From Rickettsia typhi (GTDB lineage: Bacteria; Pseudomonadota; Alphaproteobacteria; Rickettsiales; UBA1997), in the NCBI GenBank assembly GCA_945874115.1, contig CAMCFD010000001.1, positions 1 through 51,051 of the forward strand: a DNA stretch of 51,051 bases, given 5' to 3'. Of this stretch, positions 29,957-38,896 are shown piece after piece (positions within the stretch are counted from its first letter, which is position 1; each line of letters starts with the position of its first letter). The notes under the pieces are model-generated. The model did not search any database and had not been told where the DNA came from. It saw only the letters and a program-made list of their open reading frames with translations. Position numbers and translations under genes: made by a program.

Positions 29957-30710
29957 AATTTTTGGTCGTGAATTTGAATGGTACGACGTAAAAACCAAAT
30001 TTAAAAAGCTGCTTCGAGGCCTTTTCTATTTAGGTTTTACGCAAGAGTTAATCTGCTACATAATAATTTTTTATATGTGGTTGGTTTATTTAACTAGCAC
30101 CAAGAAATTCGTAAATTTTGAACCGTTCACAGAATTGTTGCGCCAGAAACGTGCGATAATTCTGGCTTCGTGGCATAATCGCTTGATGATGACGCCTTTC
30201 GTTTTACTTTCAGCTAGGAAAAAAGCTAAGCTTAAATATAACATGATGACTCTGGTTTCACGCCATGGCGACGGAAGATTTGTCGGCATTGTCATGGAGA
30301 AATTCGGCTTTAAAAATATGTATGGTTCATCACAAGACAGCCGCAAAAGCACTCGCGGCATTGATTTAGCAACGATGAGAAGTTTAATTCGCGGCCTAAA
30401 AAACGGACACGGCTTGGGGATTACGCCAGACGGCCCTAGGGGTCCCAATCAAAAAATTAATGGCGAGATTGTCAACATCGCCAAAATTTCTGGTGCGGTT
30501 ATCGTGCCAATTTCCTACTCAACTTCGCGCATGATCGAGCTTAACAGCTGGGACAAGTTCAAGATTCCTTTGCCGTTTTCGAAATTAACTTTTTATTGCG
30601 GCGAGTTCTTTGAAATAGACAAAAACTTGCCCAAAGAAGATGAAGAAAAAATGCGTCTCAGATTAGAAAATGCGATGAATTTTGCGCAAGAAGAATCTCG
30701 AAAATTCTAA
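29940..30710 (+). CDS. DUF374 lysophospholipid/lipid A acyltransferase-like protein
   Basis: From ATG 29940 it has 256 residues; an in-frame TTG at 29907 is less likely. It contains the acyltransferase-like HxxxxD-derived region ILASWHNRLMM, the DUF374 motif RHGDGRFVG, SSQDSRKSTRGID and TPDGPRGP, followed by VPISYSTS. A hydrophobic N-terminal segment (about 38-58) anchors it to the inner membrane. DUF374 proteins of Gram-negatives are thought to acylate lipid A or a related lipid. It is coupled to the FTR1 gene. Function inferred from family only. Confidence 0.87.
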   Translation: MARKFKIFGREFEWYDVKTKFKKLLRGLFYLGFTQELICYIIIFYMWLVYLTSTKKFVNFEPFTELLRQKRAIILASWHNRLMMTPFVLLSARKKAKLKYNMMTLVSRHGDGRFVGIVMEKFGFKNMYGSSQDSRKSTRGIDLATMRSLIRGLKNGHGLGITPDGPRGPNQKINGEIVNIAKISGAVIVPISYSTSRMIELNSWDKFKIPLPFSKLTFYCGEFFEIDKNLPKEDEEKMRLRLENAMNFAQEESRKF

Positions 30711-30727
30711 AATTATTGCGCCATAAA

Positions 30728-31192
30728 ATGCAAAAAATTCTTTTTATCTGCACCGGAAACATCTGTAGATCGCCAACCGCAGAAGCAGTTGCGCGCCACA
30801 AAGCAATTATTGCCAAAAAACAAGACTCATTTATTTTTGACTCAGCAGCCACCAGCAATCATCATGCAGGACAAGCTTGCGATAAAAGATCGGTTGAAAT
30901 TGGCGAGGCGCGCGGAATTTCATTTAAAAACATTTATTCGCGCCAAATTAACAAGCAAGATTTTGAAAATTTCGATTTCATTTTTTGCATGGATCGCGGC
31001 CATTTATCAACTCTTTATCGAATTGCTGATCAAAAATATCACCACAAAATTCATTTATTTTTACAATTTTGTGGCGTAAAAAATTCTTGGAATGATGAGG
31101 TAATAGACCCATATTACGGCTCTAATAAAGGATTTGAAGAAGTTTTTGATATGATTGATTTGGCGCTTCAAGAAATGTTTGTCATTTTATAA
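30728..31192 (+). CDS. Low molecular weight protein-tyrosine phosphatase
   Basis: From ATG 30728 it has 154 residues. The P-loop CTGNICRSPTAEA (about 8-20) has the C-x5-R-S catalytic motif, and the general acid lies in DPYYGSN near the C-terminus. The in-frame TTG at 30716 adds four residues and is less likely. It removes phosphate from Tyr or Arg residues, or acts in polysaccharide regulation; no cognate kinase is nearby. 17 nt after DUF374. Confidence 0.94.
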   Translation: MQKILFICTGNICRSPTAEAVARHKAIIAKKQDSFIFDSAATSNHHAGQACDKRSVEIGEARGISFKNIYSRQINKQDFENFDFIFCMDRGHLSTLYRIADQKYHHKIHLFLQFCGVKNSWNDEVIDPYYGSNKGFEEVFDMIDLALQEMFVIL

Positions 31193-31339
31193 GTAAAAAA
31201 TATGGCTAAATATTTTTTTTCATAATAAAATGACGACATTAATGCGTTATTTTACAAATAAAAGAGTGAATTTTCTCTAAAAATGGCCAAAATATAATAA
31301 TTCTCGCTACTTATTAATAATTTTCGAAGCTTCCAAAAA

Positions 31340-33829
31340 ATGAATTTATCTATGTTTAGAATCTTGTTATTACTCTTGCTGATTTCCGCTTGTGGTGGAG
31401 GTGGCGGAGGTGGAGGTAGGGGGCCTCTCACCACCCCGACTCCTGTCATAAATGATCCAGAGCCAGAGCCGGAGCCGGAGCCTGACACAGCTTGGATCGA
31501 TAGCGTTAGTGTTGCTGAGGCCAATGTATACAGAACCGCAGAATATAACGCGCAGTGGGGCCTTGAGGCAATTGGGGCTGCGAAAGCCTACGCGTTGCTG
31601 GCAAAAAATGACAAAGCTGTTGGGGGTCAGGGCGTAAAAATTGCCATTGCTGACAGTGGGGCGCGTGTTGCTCACAACGAAATTGCAGGAAATATTATCA
31701 CCGCCGACAGCTATAATTATTTTTATGAAAACGCCAATGTTGACGATGCTCACGGACACGGAACCCACGTCGCTTCAACGGCCGCTGGCGTTAAGAATGG
31801 AGGTGGCATGCACGGTGTCGCTTATAATTCACAAATTATAGTTTCTGATTTATTTAATGACACCACTGATCTTGGAGACATTTCTGGTGCGCTCGACGGC
31901 TCGTCTGACAAGGGTGCAAAAGTCGTAAACGCCAGCGTTTCATATGGAACATACACTGCTTATAATGGCGACACCATCTCGGCGGGCACTGACACCGCGA
32001 TCATCAACGCCATAACCGATGCAAGAGTAAATGACGTTTTATTTGTGTTCGCCGCCGGAAACGACGCTGATAACGCGGGAAACGGTCAAACCGGTTTTCA
32101 AGATCCTAATTATTTAATTCATCAAAAGCCGTCAAAGCCAGCTTTGTTCGCCAATAATCCAACTTTAGAAGGTTATGTTTTGGCGGTTGGCGCCGTTGAT
32201 GAAAATGGCGACATCGCCGATTTCAGCAATAATTGCACGGTTACTAAAGATTATTGTTTAGTTGCTCCGGGCGTTGACATTTATGCGGCATTTCGCGGAA
32301 CTAATTCAACTTATCAAGCCCTTGACGGCACGTCAATGGCCGCTCCACACGTTAGTGGCGCGGCTGCGGTTCTTCGCGGGGCTTGGCCACATTTAACCGC
32401 GCCACAAACCGCGCAAATTTTATTGTTGACCGCCGACGACTTGGGTGTTGCGGGTGTTGACGATGTTTATGGCCACGGCATGTTGAATTTATATGAAGCT
32501 GTTCAAGGCTATGGTTCTGAAGCTATTGTTTTTGGCGCTTCGGTTTCAAGTAAAGGTTACGATTTATCCTCAACTTCATTTTTATCTGATCCAATTTTTG
32601 GCGATGCGTTAGTTTCAAAAGTTGCGCCAGCGTTAAAAGATGCAGTTTTCTTTGACGATTTTGGTCGTGATTATAAAGCTTCTCTAGGAAATAAAATATC
32701 TTACAAAACCAATGCTCGCAATACTTCATTTAATGTCAGCCAAATTTTGCTAAATGAATATGAAACAAAAAATATTCCATTTTCATTTTCATCAAGCGAC
32801 GGAAAATCGAACACGAAAATTAATTTTAAATTAAAATCTTATAGTAAAAATAAATTAAAATTTCAAACCACCGACAATTCAACAATTGGCCAAGAATTAG
32901 AAAATGATCGCGGCTTTTCTTTTGTCGAAACACTCAGCAAAAAATCATCTTTCGGATTTGCTTTTAACGTCGATGAAATCACAAATTCAAGTTCGAATAT
33001 TTTAAAAGAAATGCAATTCTTGTCTTTAAATTCTCTAAATTCAAATCCATTTCAAAATTTCGTGAATCAAGGATCAGGATCGGTTTCGTTCAATAATTCG
33101 CAAAAAAATTTCAACCAACTTTTTATAAATCATAAAATTCTTGATGAAAAAATAAAAATCGGATTTTCTCATCAAGCTTCATATTTAAGAAATTCCTCCG
33201 ACATTAAAAACGGCAGTTTGCAAAACCAAATTAATGATTTTAATTTGGGATTCAAGGCTAACAAAAATTCCGATATTTCTGTTTCGTTTGGAAAATTAGA
33301 CGAGTTTGATAATAATTTATTAAACTCGAAAGCCCTTGGTGCGTTTGAGTCGGCACAAGATGTTAAAACTTCTTATATGAAAATTTCTATGGTGCAAAAA
33401 TTGTTTAGCGACATTTCTTTAATTGCCAATTTTTCGCAAGGCTCAACAAAAATTAATGGCAACGAATTTGGAATTTTTCGCGATTTTTCAAACATAAAAA
33501 GTCGCGCTTTCGCGGTCGGCTTCGTAAACAAAAATATTTTTGGTGGAAATTTAGGATTAATTTATAACGAACCGATGCGCGTTTATGAAGGAAAAGTTTC
33601 AATTGACGCTCCGATCGCTCGCGACTTGGCCGGAAACGTTACGCGATATCAAGATAAAATTTCGCTAAAACCAGTTGGAAAAGAGCAAAATCTCGAATTA
33701 TTTTTCGCAAAAAGCCTTGGTAATTTTTCGCGAGTTTCTCTAAACTTGATCGCGATAAAAGATGCTGGAAATATCGTCAGAAGAAACAAAGATTATTTTG
33801 CGATAATGAATTACGGACTGGCGTTTTAA
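31340..33829 (+). CDS. Subtilase (S8) autotransporter lipoprotein
   Basis: An 829-residue exported protease. A signal with lipobox (ISAC, Cys18) is followed by a Gly8 run and a (Glu-Pro) linker. The S8 catalytic triad is clear: Asp105 (IAIADSG), His140 (HGHGTHVAS) and Ser332 (GTSMAAPH), with the oxyanion Asn241 in AAGND. The C-terminal half (about 420-829) is Asn/Ser/Lys-rich with alternating beta strands and ends in Phe, as expected for an outer-membrane barrel. It should display the protease on the surface, perhaps tethered by lipid at the other end. The 147-bp gap before it is AT-rich without a clear hairpin. Confidence 0.92.
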   Translation: MNLSMFRILLLLLLISACGGGGGGGGRGPLTTPTPVINDPEPEPEPEPDTAWIDSVSVAEANVYRTAEYNAQWGLEAIGAAKAYALLAKNDKAVGGQGVKIAIADSGARVAHNEIAGNIITADSYNYFYENANVDDAHGHGTHVASTAAGVKNGGGMHGVAYNSQIIVSDLFNDTTDLGDISGALDGSSDKGAKVVNASVSYGTYTAYNGDTISAGTDTAIINAITDARVNDVLFVFAAGNDADNAGNGQTGFQDPNYLIHQKPSKPALFANNPTLEGYVLAVGAVDENGDIADFSNNCTVTKDYCLVAPGVDIYAAFRGTNSTYQALDGTSMAAPHVSGAAAVLRGAWPHLTAPQTAQILLLTADDLGVAGVDDVYGHGMLNLYEAVQGYGSEAIVFGASVSSKGYDLSSTSFLSDPIFGDALVSKVAPALKDAVFFDDFGRDYKASLGNKISYKTNARNTSFNVSQILLNEYETKNIPFSFSSSDGKSNTKINFKLKSYSKNKLKFQTTDNSTIGQELENDRGFSFVETLSKKSSFGFAFNVDEITNSSSNILKEMQFLSLNSLNSNPFQNFVNQGSGSVSFNNSQKNFNQLFINHKILDEKIKIGFSHQASYLRNSSDIKNGSLQNQINDFNLGFKANKNSDISVSFGKLDEFDNNLLNSKALGAFESAQDVKTSYMKISMVQKLFSDISLIANFSQGSTKINGNEFGIFRDFSNIKSRAFAVGFVNKNIFGGNLGLIYNEPMRVYEGKVSIDAPIARDLAGNVTRYQDKISLKPVGKEQNLELFFAKSLGNFSRVSLNLIAIKDAGNIVRRNKDYFAIMNYGLAF

Positions 33830-33841
33830 GTGATATGATTT

Positions 33842-34288
33842 TTATCGAGACAGTTCAGCAACACTAAGCCAGCGGCTTCGAGCGCGAAGTCTTCTGGCGT
33901 CAACGCGACCTCTAATTGTGCGTCCGCGGTCTCTAACCTCAACTTTGTCGCGCCATTTTCTATTTTCTTCAGGAATTTCCGGCGTCGTTCTGGCTAATTT
34001 TCTTGCTGCTATTTTTGTTTTTGCTGAAGCAATTACGATTTGACGATTTTTATCATGAAGCCTTTTGTGGTGCATGATAATGTTGTCCGTGAACCATCTG
34101 CGTCTTCTATTCATCATGCGTCGTCTTTGCGCGCGCGTAAGTCTTTTGCCTTTAGTTTTGCGAATTACGCTGAAAAACGAATGCATAATTTCATGACCAA
34201 TCAGGTGATGAACCAGCGGAGAGTTCAAAAGCCCAGAAGAGGCGAGGTTTATAGCGTTAAAATTAGCGAGACCTATGAATTCAATCAT
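33842..34288 (-). CDS. Unknown Arg-rich small protein with an HExxH motif
   Basis: A 148-residue protein. HEIMH (about residues 32-36) in HHLIGHEIMHSFFSV fits the zinc-metalloprotease HExxH signature on a hydrophobic helix, with possible third ligands Glu102-Glu107 (PEIPEEN). The C-terminal 100 residues are extremely Arg-rich (AQRRRMMNRRRRWF, RGRTIRGRVDARRLRARSR), suggesting nucleic-acid or membrane binding. The start lies 2 nt after the stop of the outer-membrane protein gene, so it is probably translated with it. Base composition is more GC-rich than neighbours. A match to HExxH alone is weak evidence. No family recognised. Confidence 0.5.
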   Translation of the reverse strand: MIEFIGLANFNAINLASSGLLNSPLVHHLIGHEIMHSFFSVIRKTKGKRLTRAQRRRMMNRRRRWFTDNIIMHHKRLHDKNRQIVIASAKTKIAARKLARTTPEIPEENRKWRDKVEVRDRGRTIRGRVDARRLRARSRWLSVAELSR

Positions 34289-34290
34289 TT

Positions 34291-35433
34291 TTAAAATTCG
34301 TATAAATAACTTATCATCAAGCCCAAGAGAGCGGCTCTGTGACCATCTTCTCTAACACTTGCGCGGTTTATGTCGACCGCAATATTATTGGCAAATTTAT
34401 ATCCGATCGAAAGTTGCATCAAACGATCGTGACTTTTCGAAGTTAATGCGCTTGGATAATTATTGTCTAAATTGCGTAAAATGCTTGATATGCTTGCGCT
34501 CCAGCCGCTATATTTTCCGATAATTGAGGTCGTGATATATTCTCCATCGCGATTTTTTCTTCCAGTAAAATTGCTAAGTTTAACAATTTCAAACACAGGA
34601 ATAATGGAAGTTAATCTGTTAATTTTGTGCAAATATTCAAGATTTGCTGTGTATGCAATTTCGCGCGAACCTTGAGAATCTTGCTTATCAACGCCAAGGC
34701 TACGATATCCGAGATTGTAATACAAATTTTCTACGCCAAGAAATTTTTGGCCTTCCATGGTGATGCTGTAAGAAGAAAGTGTTCCCGTATTTCCAGAAAG
34801 TCCGTCATTGCGGCTTTGTTTGTCGCGGTCATTAAACGCACTTCTGCTTAAATCTGTAGCGTCAGTAAAAAAGCTGTTGATCGTAATTTCGCTATCTTCC
34901 AAAAGCGCGCCAAGACTGAACCCAAGCTTCTCGCGAAGCTCATAATCTTCGGTAAAATCGGTGACAAAAAGTCCGATTCTTTTATTTCTTCTATATAAAG
35001 TTGCGAAAGTCGGGTTATATTTCCCGACTGAAAATTTCATATCATCATTTTCGAAATTCAGCTTTAATTCTTCGACAATTAGGCCTGTGTCATCTTGATT
35101 TATGCCGCGATTAATCCCCTCTTTATTGCCAAGAATAGAGCGTGAGCGCTCGGGGCTGTCATATTGTCTGTGGCGAATTGGCAGAATTCTCCAGCCCGTT
35201 TTTACTGACCAGCGTTCGTTAAAACTTAAAGTAAAATCTGGCTCAATATTAATTAAGGCGCTGTTTGATTCAAGCCCTTGTTTTTTGCTTTCAAGAACGT
35301 GATCGTTTCGTGATTCGAACAAAATTTGTCCGCTAACGTTTGGATATTGCTCCGCCGAGTTCGCGTAAGAAATTTCTGCTATGCAAAATAAAGCCGATAA
35401 AACAACAAATTTAATTTTTTTCATATGTTTCAA
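34291..35433 (-). CDS. Outer-membrane beta-barrel protein (porin-like)
   Basis: A 380-residue protein with a signal peptide (MKKIKFVVLSALFCIAEISYANSA; ATG 35424 is a likely alternative start nine bases in) and a body of alternating amphipathic strands (LNFENDDMKFSVGKYNPTF, LYYNLGYRSLG). It ends LYEF with a terminal Phe, the barrel-assembly signal. Substrate unknown. A 149-bp inverted-repeat element lies between it and the upstream kinase and would overlap its promoter region. Confidence 0.78.
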   Translation of the reverse strand: MKHMKKIKFVVLSALFCIAEISYANSAEQYPNVSGQILFESRNDHVLESKKQGLESNSALINIEPDFTLSFNERWSVKTGWRILPIRHRQYDSPERSRSILGNKEGINRGINQDDTGLIVEELKLNFENDDMKFSVGKYNPTFATLYRRNKRIGLFVTDFTEDYELREKLGFSLGALLEDSEITINSFFTDATDLSRSAFNDRDKQSRNDGLSGNTGTLSSYSITMEGQKFLGVENLYYNLGYRSLGVDKQDSQGSREIAYTANLEYLHKINRLTSIIPVFEIVKLSNFTGRKNRDGEYITTSIIGKYSGWSASISSILRNLDNNYPSALTSKSHDRLMQLSIGYKFANNIAVDINRASVREDGHRAALLGLMISYLYEF

Positions 35434-35443
35434 TGTCTTGTGT

Positions 35444-35592
35444 CATTTTAACCTCAAAATCAGCGTTTTAAGCCTCATCTTTTTGGTCAAAATTCAAAAG
35501 AGAACCTTCTCTTATATTTCATACAAGAGTTTTTTCTTTTAAATTTATTCTCAAAATATTTTACCTAAAGTGCTGATTTTGAGGTTAAAATG
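35444..35592. repeat. MITE-like element with 21-bp perfect terminal inverted repeats
   Basis: Perfect 21-bp inverted repeats at 35444-35464 and 35572-35592 (both begin CATTTTAACCTC when read inward) enclose 107 bp with no ORF. The outer right flank gives ATACCATTTT, shared with the inverted repeats of the element at 5916-6009. It sits 3 bp after the kinase stop and just upstream of the porin gene. Confidence 0.75.
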
Positions 35593-35595
35593 GTA

Positions 35596-37464
35596 TTATT
35601 TACGCGGTAAAATCACAGTGAATGAAGTTCCGACATTTATTTCACTTTCAATGTTAACACTACCATTATGTAATTCAACGAAATATTTTGTTAAATAAAT
35701 TCCAATTCCTGTTCCAGAAACCGACAAAGTATTTTTCGCACGGAAAAATTTTTGCCCAATTTTTGCAACGTCATCTTTCGGAATTCCAATTCCGTGATCA
35801 ATAACCCTTACAGCAATCTTGTTTTCATTGCATTTCGTAATCACGCTCACTTCAGAATTATCCTTAGAATATTTCACGGCATTTGCAAGAATATTAGTAA
35901 AACAATGGTCAAGCAATTTTTGGTCGGCGTTTATTCTCGAGTCATTTTGACAAAAATTTACATTGATTTTGATATTTTTGTTAAGCGCCAAATTCGAAGC
36001 TTTTTCAATCACTTCAAGCAATAAATCGTTCAAATTAAATTCTTGTTTATTGACGTTAATTTCACTGTTGCCACTTTCCATTTTCGCCAAGTTCAGCGTG
36101 CTGTTTATGAGGCCAGTCATTCTTTGAATTCCGTTTTTAATGCGCTCGAGATATTTGTTGAAATTGTCATCAGAAATATTCAAGCTCTTCGCTTTTCTCG
36201 CAATTAATTCGCGCGTAGAATCTATAATTTGCAACGGAGTTTTAAACTCGTGCGACACCAGCGCCACAAACTCAGTTTGCATTTTACGCATTTCTTTTTC
36301 TTTCTTGATCGCCTCTTTTAATTCAAGGGTTTTGGTCAATAAATTATGATTTGCAATCATGACTTTTTCAATCGAATAAGAGCGGTCAATCGCAATCGAG
36401 AGTTGGTCTGCGATAATTTCTATCAACTCAATTTCATCGACCGTAAAATTTCTATTTTCGCTCGAATGTATATAAATCGCGCCATTAACTTCATTATCGA
36501 ATGAAATAATTGCTGCAACTTGCGAATTAATTGAAAATTTTTGATAAAAATCCTTCAGATTAGAAAATGTCGGGTCAGATTTTATATCGTTTGCAATAAA
36601 TAACGTACTGTTTTTCACCGTGTCATTTTGCGAATTTGCTCTGATTTTTTCATAAAAATTTCCTTGAGTTTTAACATATTCTTCCGTGATTATTCTGCCA
36701 TTTTCTTCGCCGCCATCGTTTAAAATAGACTTCACTTGCGGATTGCAAAACTCAATAATAAAATTGGCCTCACCATCTTTTTTGTCGTGAATCAAGCATC
36801 GGTCAATTTTCAAAACCTTGCAAAGAGACTGCGAAATGCTTTGCGCGATTTCTTTGACGGGCTTATCTGAAATAATCAAATAGCTAATTTCGCGCAATAA
36901 TTTCTCGTTGCTAAGTGCGCGTTCAAGATTTTTTACTAAAGTTTGATTTTGTGATTTTATGTTTTCTTTCTGAAGCTTGATTTCGTCATTTTCGACAGCT
37001 TCTTCGCCAATTTTTTCAAACGAAAAAATCGCATAAAATTTTTGCGATTCTTTTTCTATGATTGGTTTAAAGCCGATTTTAAATTTCGCGATTTGGTGAT
37101 TTTCATCTAAATGATTGTCTAAATTTAGAAGGATGCTACATTCTTCGCGAGTCTTGACAGACTTGATCATTCTGATATATTCAAGTTGATCTTCAGAAGA
37201 ATAGTTTACGTCAATTTCGTCAAGTAAAAAATCATAACTTTTGCCGATAAGTTCATCTTGCGTGATTTTAAAAGTCTGACAAAATATGTCGTTTGCGTGA
37301 ATTATAGAAAGATAATTTGGGTTTTCTATTTTAATCGTGGTGCAAAGAAAAGAAGCGTAATCGCTTTCATCAACATTTTTCTTAAGGCGATCTAAATATT
37401 CACCATTTGTTGTAAGAACCTTTTGGCTTTGCTCGAGAGAGTCTTGCGGTGATAATTTTGTCAT
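35596..37464 (-). CDS. Orphan cytoplasmic PAS-GAF sensor histidine kinase
   Basis: A 622-residue hybrid-free kinase without transmembrane segments. An N-terminal PAS-like domain (about 35-165, with IIHANDIFCQTFKITQDELIGKSY) is followed by a short coiled coil, a GAF domain (about 205-360, ICRC-like KIDRCLIHD), the dimerisation domain with phospho-His405 in VSHEFKTPL, and a C-terminal ATPase with N-box NILANAVKYSKD, G1 DHGIGI and G2 GTGIGI. It abuts the argD stop without spacer, so it is co-translated. No response regulator is in the window. Confidence 0.93.
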   Translation of the reverse strand: MTKLSPQDSLEQSQKVLTTNGEYLDRLKKNVDESDYASFLCTTIKIENPNYLSIIHANDIFCQTFKITQDELIGKSYDFLLDEIDVNYSSEDQLEYIRMIKSVKTREECSILLNLDNHLDENHQIAKFKIGFKPIIEKESQKFYAIFSFEKIGEEAVENDEIKLQKENIKSQNQTLVKNLERALSNEKLLREISYLIISDKPVKEIAQSISQSLCKVLKIDRCLIHDKKDGEANFIIEFCNPQVKSILNDGGEENGRIITEEYVKTQGNFYEKIRANSQNDTVKNSTLFIANDIKSDPTFSNLKDFYQKFSINSQVAAIISFDNEVNGAIYIHSSENRNFTVDEIELIEIIADQLSIAIDRSYSIEKVMIANHNLLTKTLELKEAIKKEKEMRKMQTEFVALVSHEFKTPLQIIDSTRELIARKAKSLNISDDNFNKYLERIKNGIQRMTGLINSTLNLAKMESGNSEINVNKQEFNLNDLLLEVIEKASNLALNKNIKINVNFCQNDSRINADQKLLDHCFTNILANAVKYSKDNSEVSVITKCNENKIAVRVIDHGIGIPKDDVAKIGQKFFRAKNTLSVSGTGIGIYLTKYFVELHNGSVNIESEINVGTSFTVILPRK

Positions 37465-38643
37465 TTAAATAAAATTTTTTAAAGTGATTTTTATTTTTTC
37501 ACAAGCCTCAAAAATATGTTTTTCTTCGACAATTAGTGGCGGCAAAATTCTTATAACATTTTCGCCGGCCGCAACAACAAGTAAGCCATTTTCGATTAAT
37601 TTTGCCACAAATTGTAAATTATCTATTTTTTGATTCAGCTTAATGCCAAGCATAAAGCCAACTCCGCGAATTTCGTCGACTAAATCAGGATTTTCATTTT
37701 TAATTTCCTCGAGATTTTTTTTCAGCAGTGCGCTATTTTTTCTGACATTTTCAAGAAAATTCGGCGCGGTCATAACGCTAAGAACCGAGTCTGCGACGGC
37801 CATTGCCAGAGGATTTCCGCCATAAGTTGTGCCGTGAACTCCGAAAGTCATGCCTTTTGCTGCATCTTTGGTTGCCAAGCAAGCGCCAAGAGGAAAGCCA
37901 CCGCCAATAGCTTTAGCAAGCGAAATTATGTCTGGCTTTGCGCCAAAATATTCATAAGCACCAAGATATCCCGTCCTTCCCATGCCGCATTGAACCTCGT
38001 CAAAAGCCAAAAGTAAATTGAATTCATCGCACAGTTCGCGAAGATTGTGCAAGAATTTTTTGTCAGCGACTTTAATTCCTTCTTCGCCTTGAATTGGTTC
38101 GATTAAAATTCCCGCCGTGTTTTCGGTGATTGCTTTTCTTACTGCGTCAATATTGCCAAATTCAACATTGTCAAACCCTTCAAGCGCGGGCTTAAAACCC
38201 TCAAGATATTTTTCTTTCGAGGCCGCAGAAATCGTCGCAATCGTGCGTCCGTGAAAGGCGCCAGTGAAGGTTATAATGCGATTTTTTTGTGGCTTTCCCC
38301 CAACATAAAAATGACGACGAATCATTTTGATCGCACATTCATTGGCTTCGGCGCCAGAATTACAGAAAAAAACATAATCGAAACCATAATTACTGACCAA
38401 CTTCTCAGCGTATAAATTAAGCTCGTTGCCGTTATAAATGTTAGAAACGTGCCATAATTTTTTGGCCTGATTAGTGATGGCGTCAACCATTTTGGGGTGG
38501 CAATGTCCAAGCGCGTTAACCGCAATTCCTGCGCCAAAATCGAGATATTTTTTGTTTTTATCAAACAAATAAACTCCTTCTCCGTGCGAAAAAGTGACAT
38601 CAAATCTTTTGTGAACTGGTAATAATCTATCGCTTGTTGCCAT
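37465..38643 (-). CDS. argD: Acetylornithine aminotransferase
   Basis: PLP enzyme converting N-acetylglutamate semialdehyde to N-acetylornithine in arginine synthesis, often also acting on succinyl-DAP. The 392 residues contain YLDFGAGIAVNALGHCHP, NSGAEANECAIKMIRRH, EPIQGEEG, FDEVQCGMGRTG and LAKAIGGGFPLGA with the Schiff-base lysine. Full length. Its stop directly abuts the histidine kinase start. Upstream 253 bp (38644-38896) are AT-rich with two copies of GTCCTAATTTT but no clear gene or hairpin. Confidence 0.95.
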   Translation of the reverse strand: MATSDRLLPVHKRFDVTFSHGEGVYLFDKNKKYLDFGAGIAVNALGHCHPKMVDAITNQAKKLWHVSNIYNGNELNLYAEKLVSNYGFDYVFFCNSGAEANECAIKMIRRHFYVGGKPQKNRIITFTGAFHGRTIATISAASKEKYLEGFKPALEGFDNVEFGNIDAVRKAITENTAGILIEPIQGEEGIKVADKKFLHNLRELCDEFNLLLAFDEVQCGMGRTGYLGAYEYFGAKPDIISLAKAIGGGFPLGACLATKDAAKGMTFGVHGTTYGGNPLAMAVADSVLSVMTAPNFLENVRKNSALLKKNLEEIKNENPDLVDEIRGVGFMLGIKLNQKIDNLQFVAKLIENGLLVVAAGENVIRILPPLIVEEKHIFEACEKIKITLKNFI

Positions 38644-38896
38644 TTTTTATAGTGTTAAAAATTGCTTTGAATGTTGGGCACTGTTCGCTGATTCTTTCAA
38701 CCTTATTTTTCGTCCTAATTTTGTCAAAAAAGCGCTAAAAATATACCAAAATCTGAAATCGAAATAATTCAGCTAACAGTCCTAATTTTCCTTTAATTTG
38801 CCTAAGAATCGTTTAGAGCTTGAGGCAAAAGTAATTTATATTGCTTTTATTATATTTATTTGATTAAATATTTAAAGTAAAATCTACATATTTTTT

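Noticed and set aside
31399..31490. Tandem GGT/GAGCC repeats as a phase-variation tract
   Set aside because: The codon-length repeats encode Gly and Pro-Glu linkers common after lipoboxes; length changes would keep the frame.
31252..31524. Minus-strand ORF with poly-Pro and Gly-Ser repeats
   Set aside because: Antisense shadow of the Gly/Pro-Glu linker of the subtilase gene; no independent support.
38644..38896. Possible hidden gene or operator in the argD-COQ9 gap
   Set aside because: Only two copies of an 11-nt AT-rich word were found; no ORF, promoter pair or palindrome stood out.
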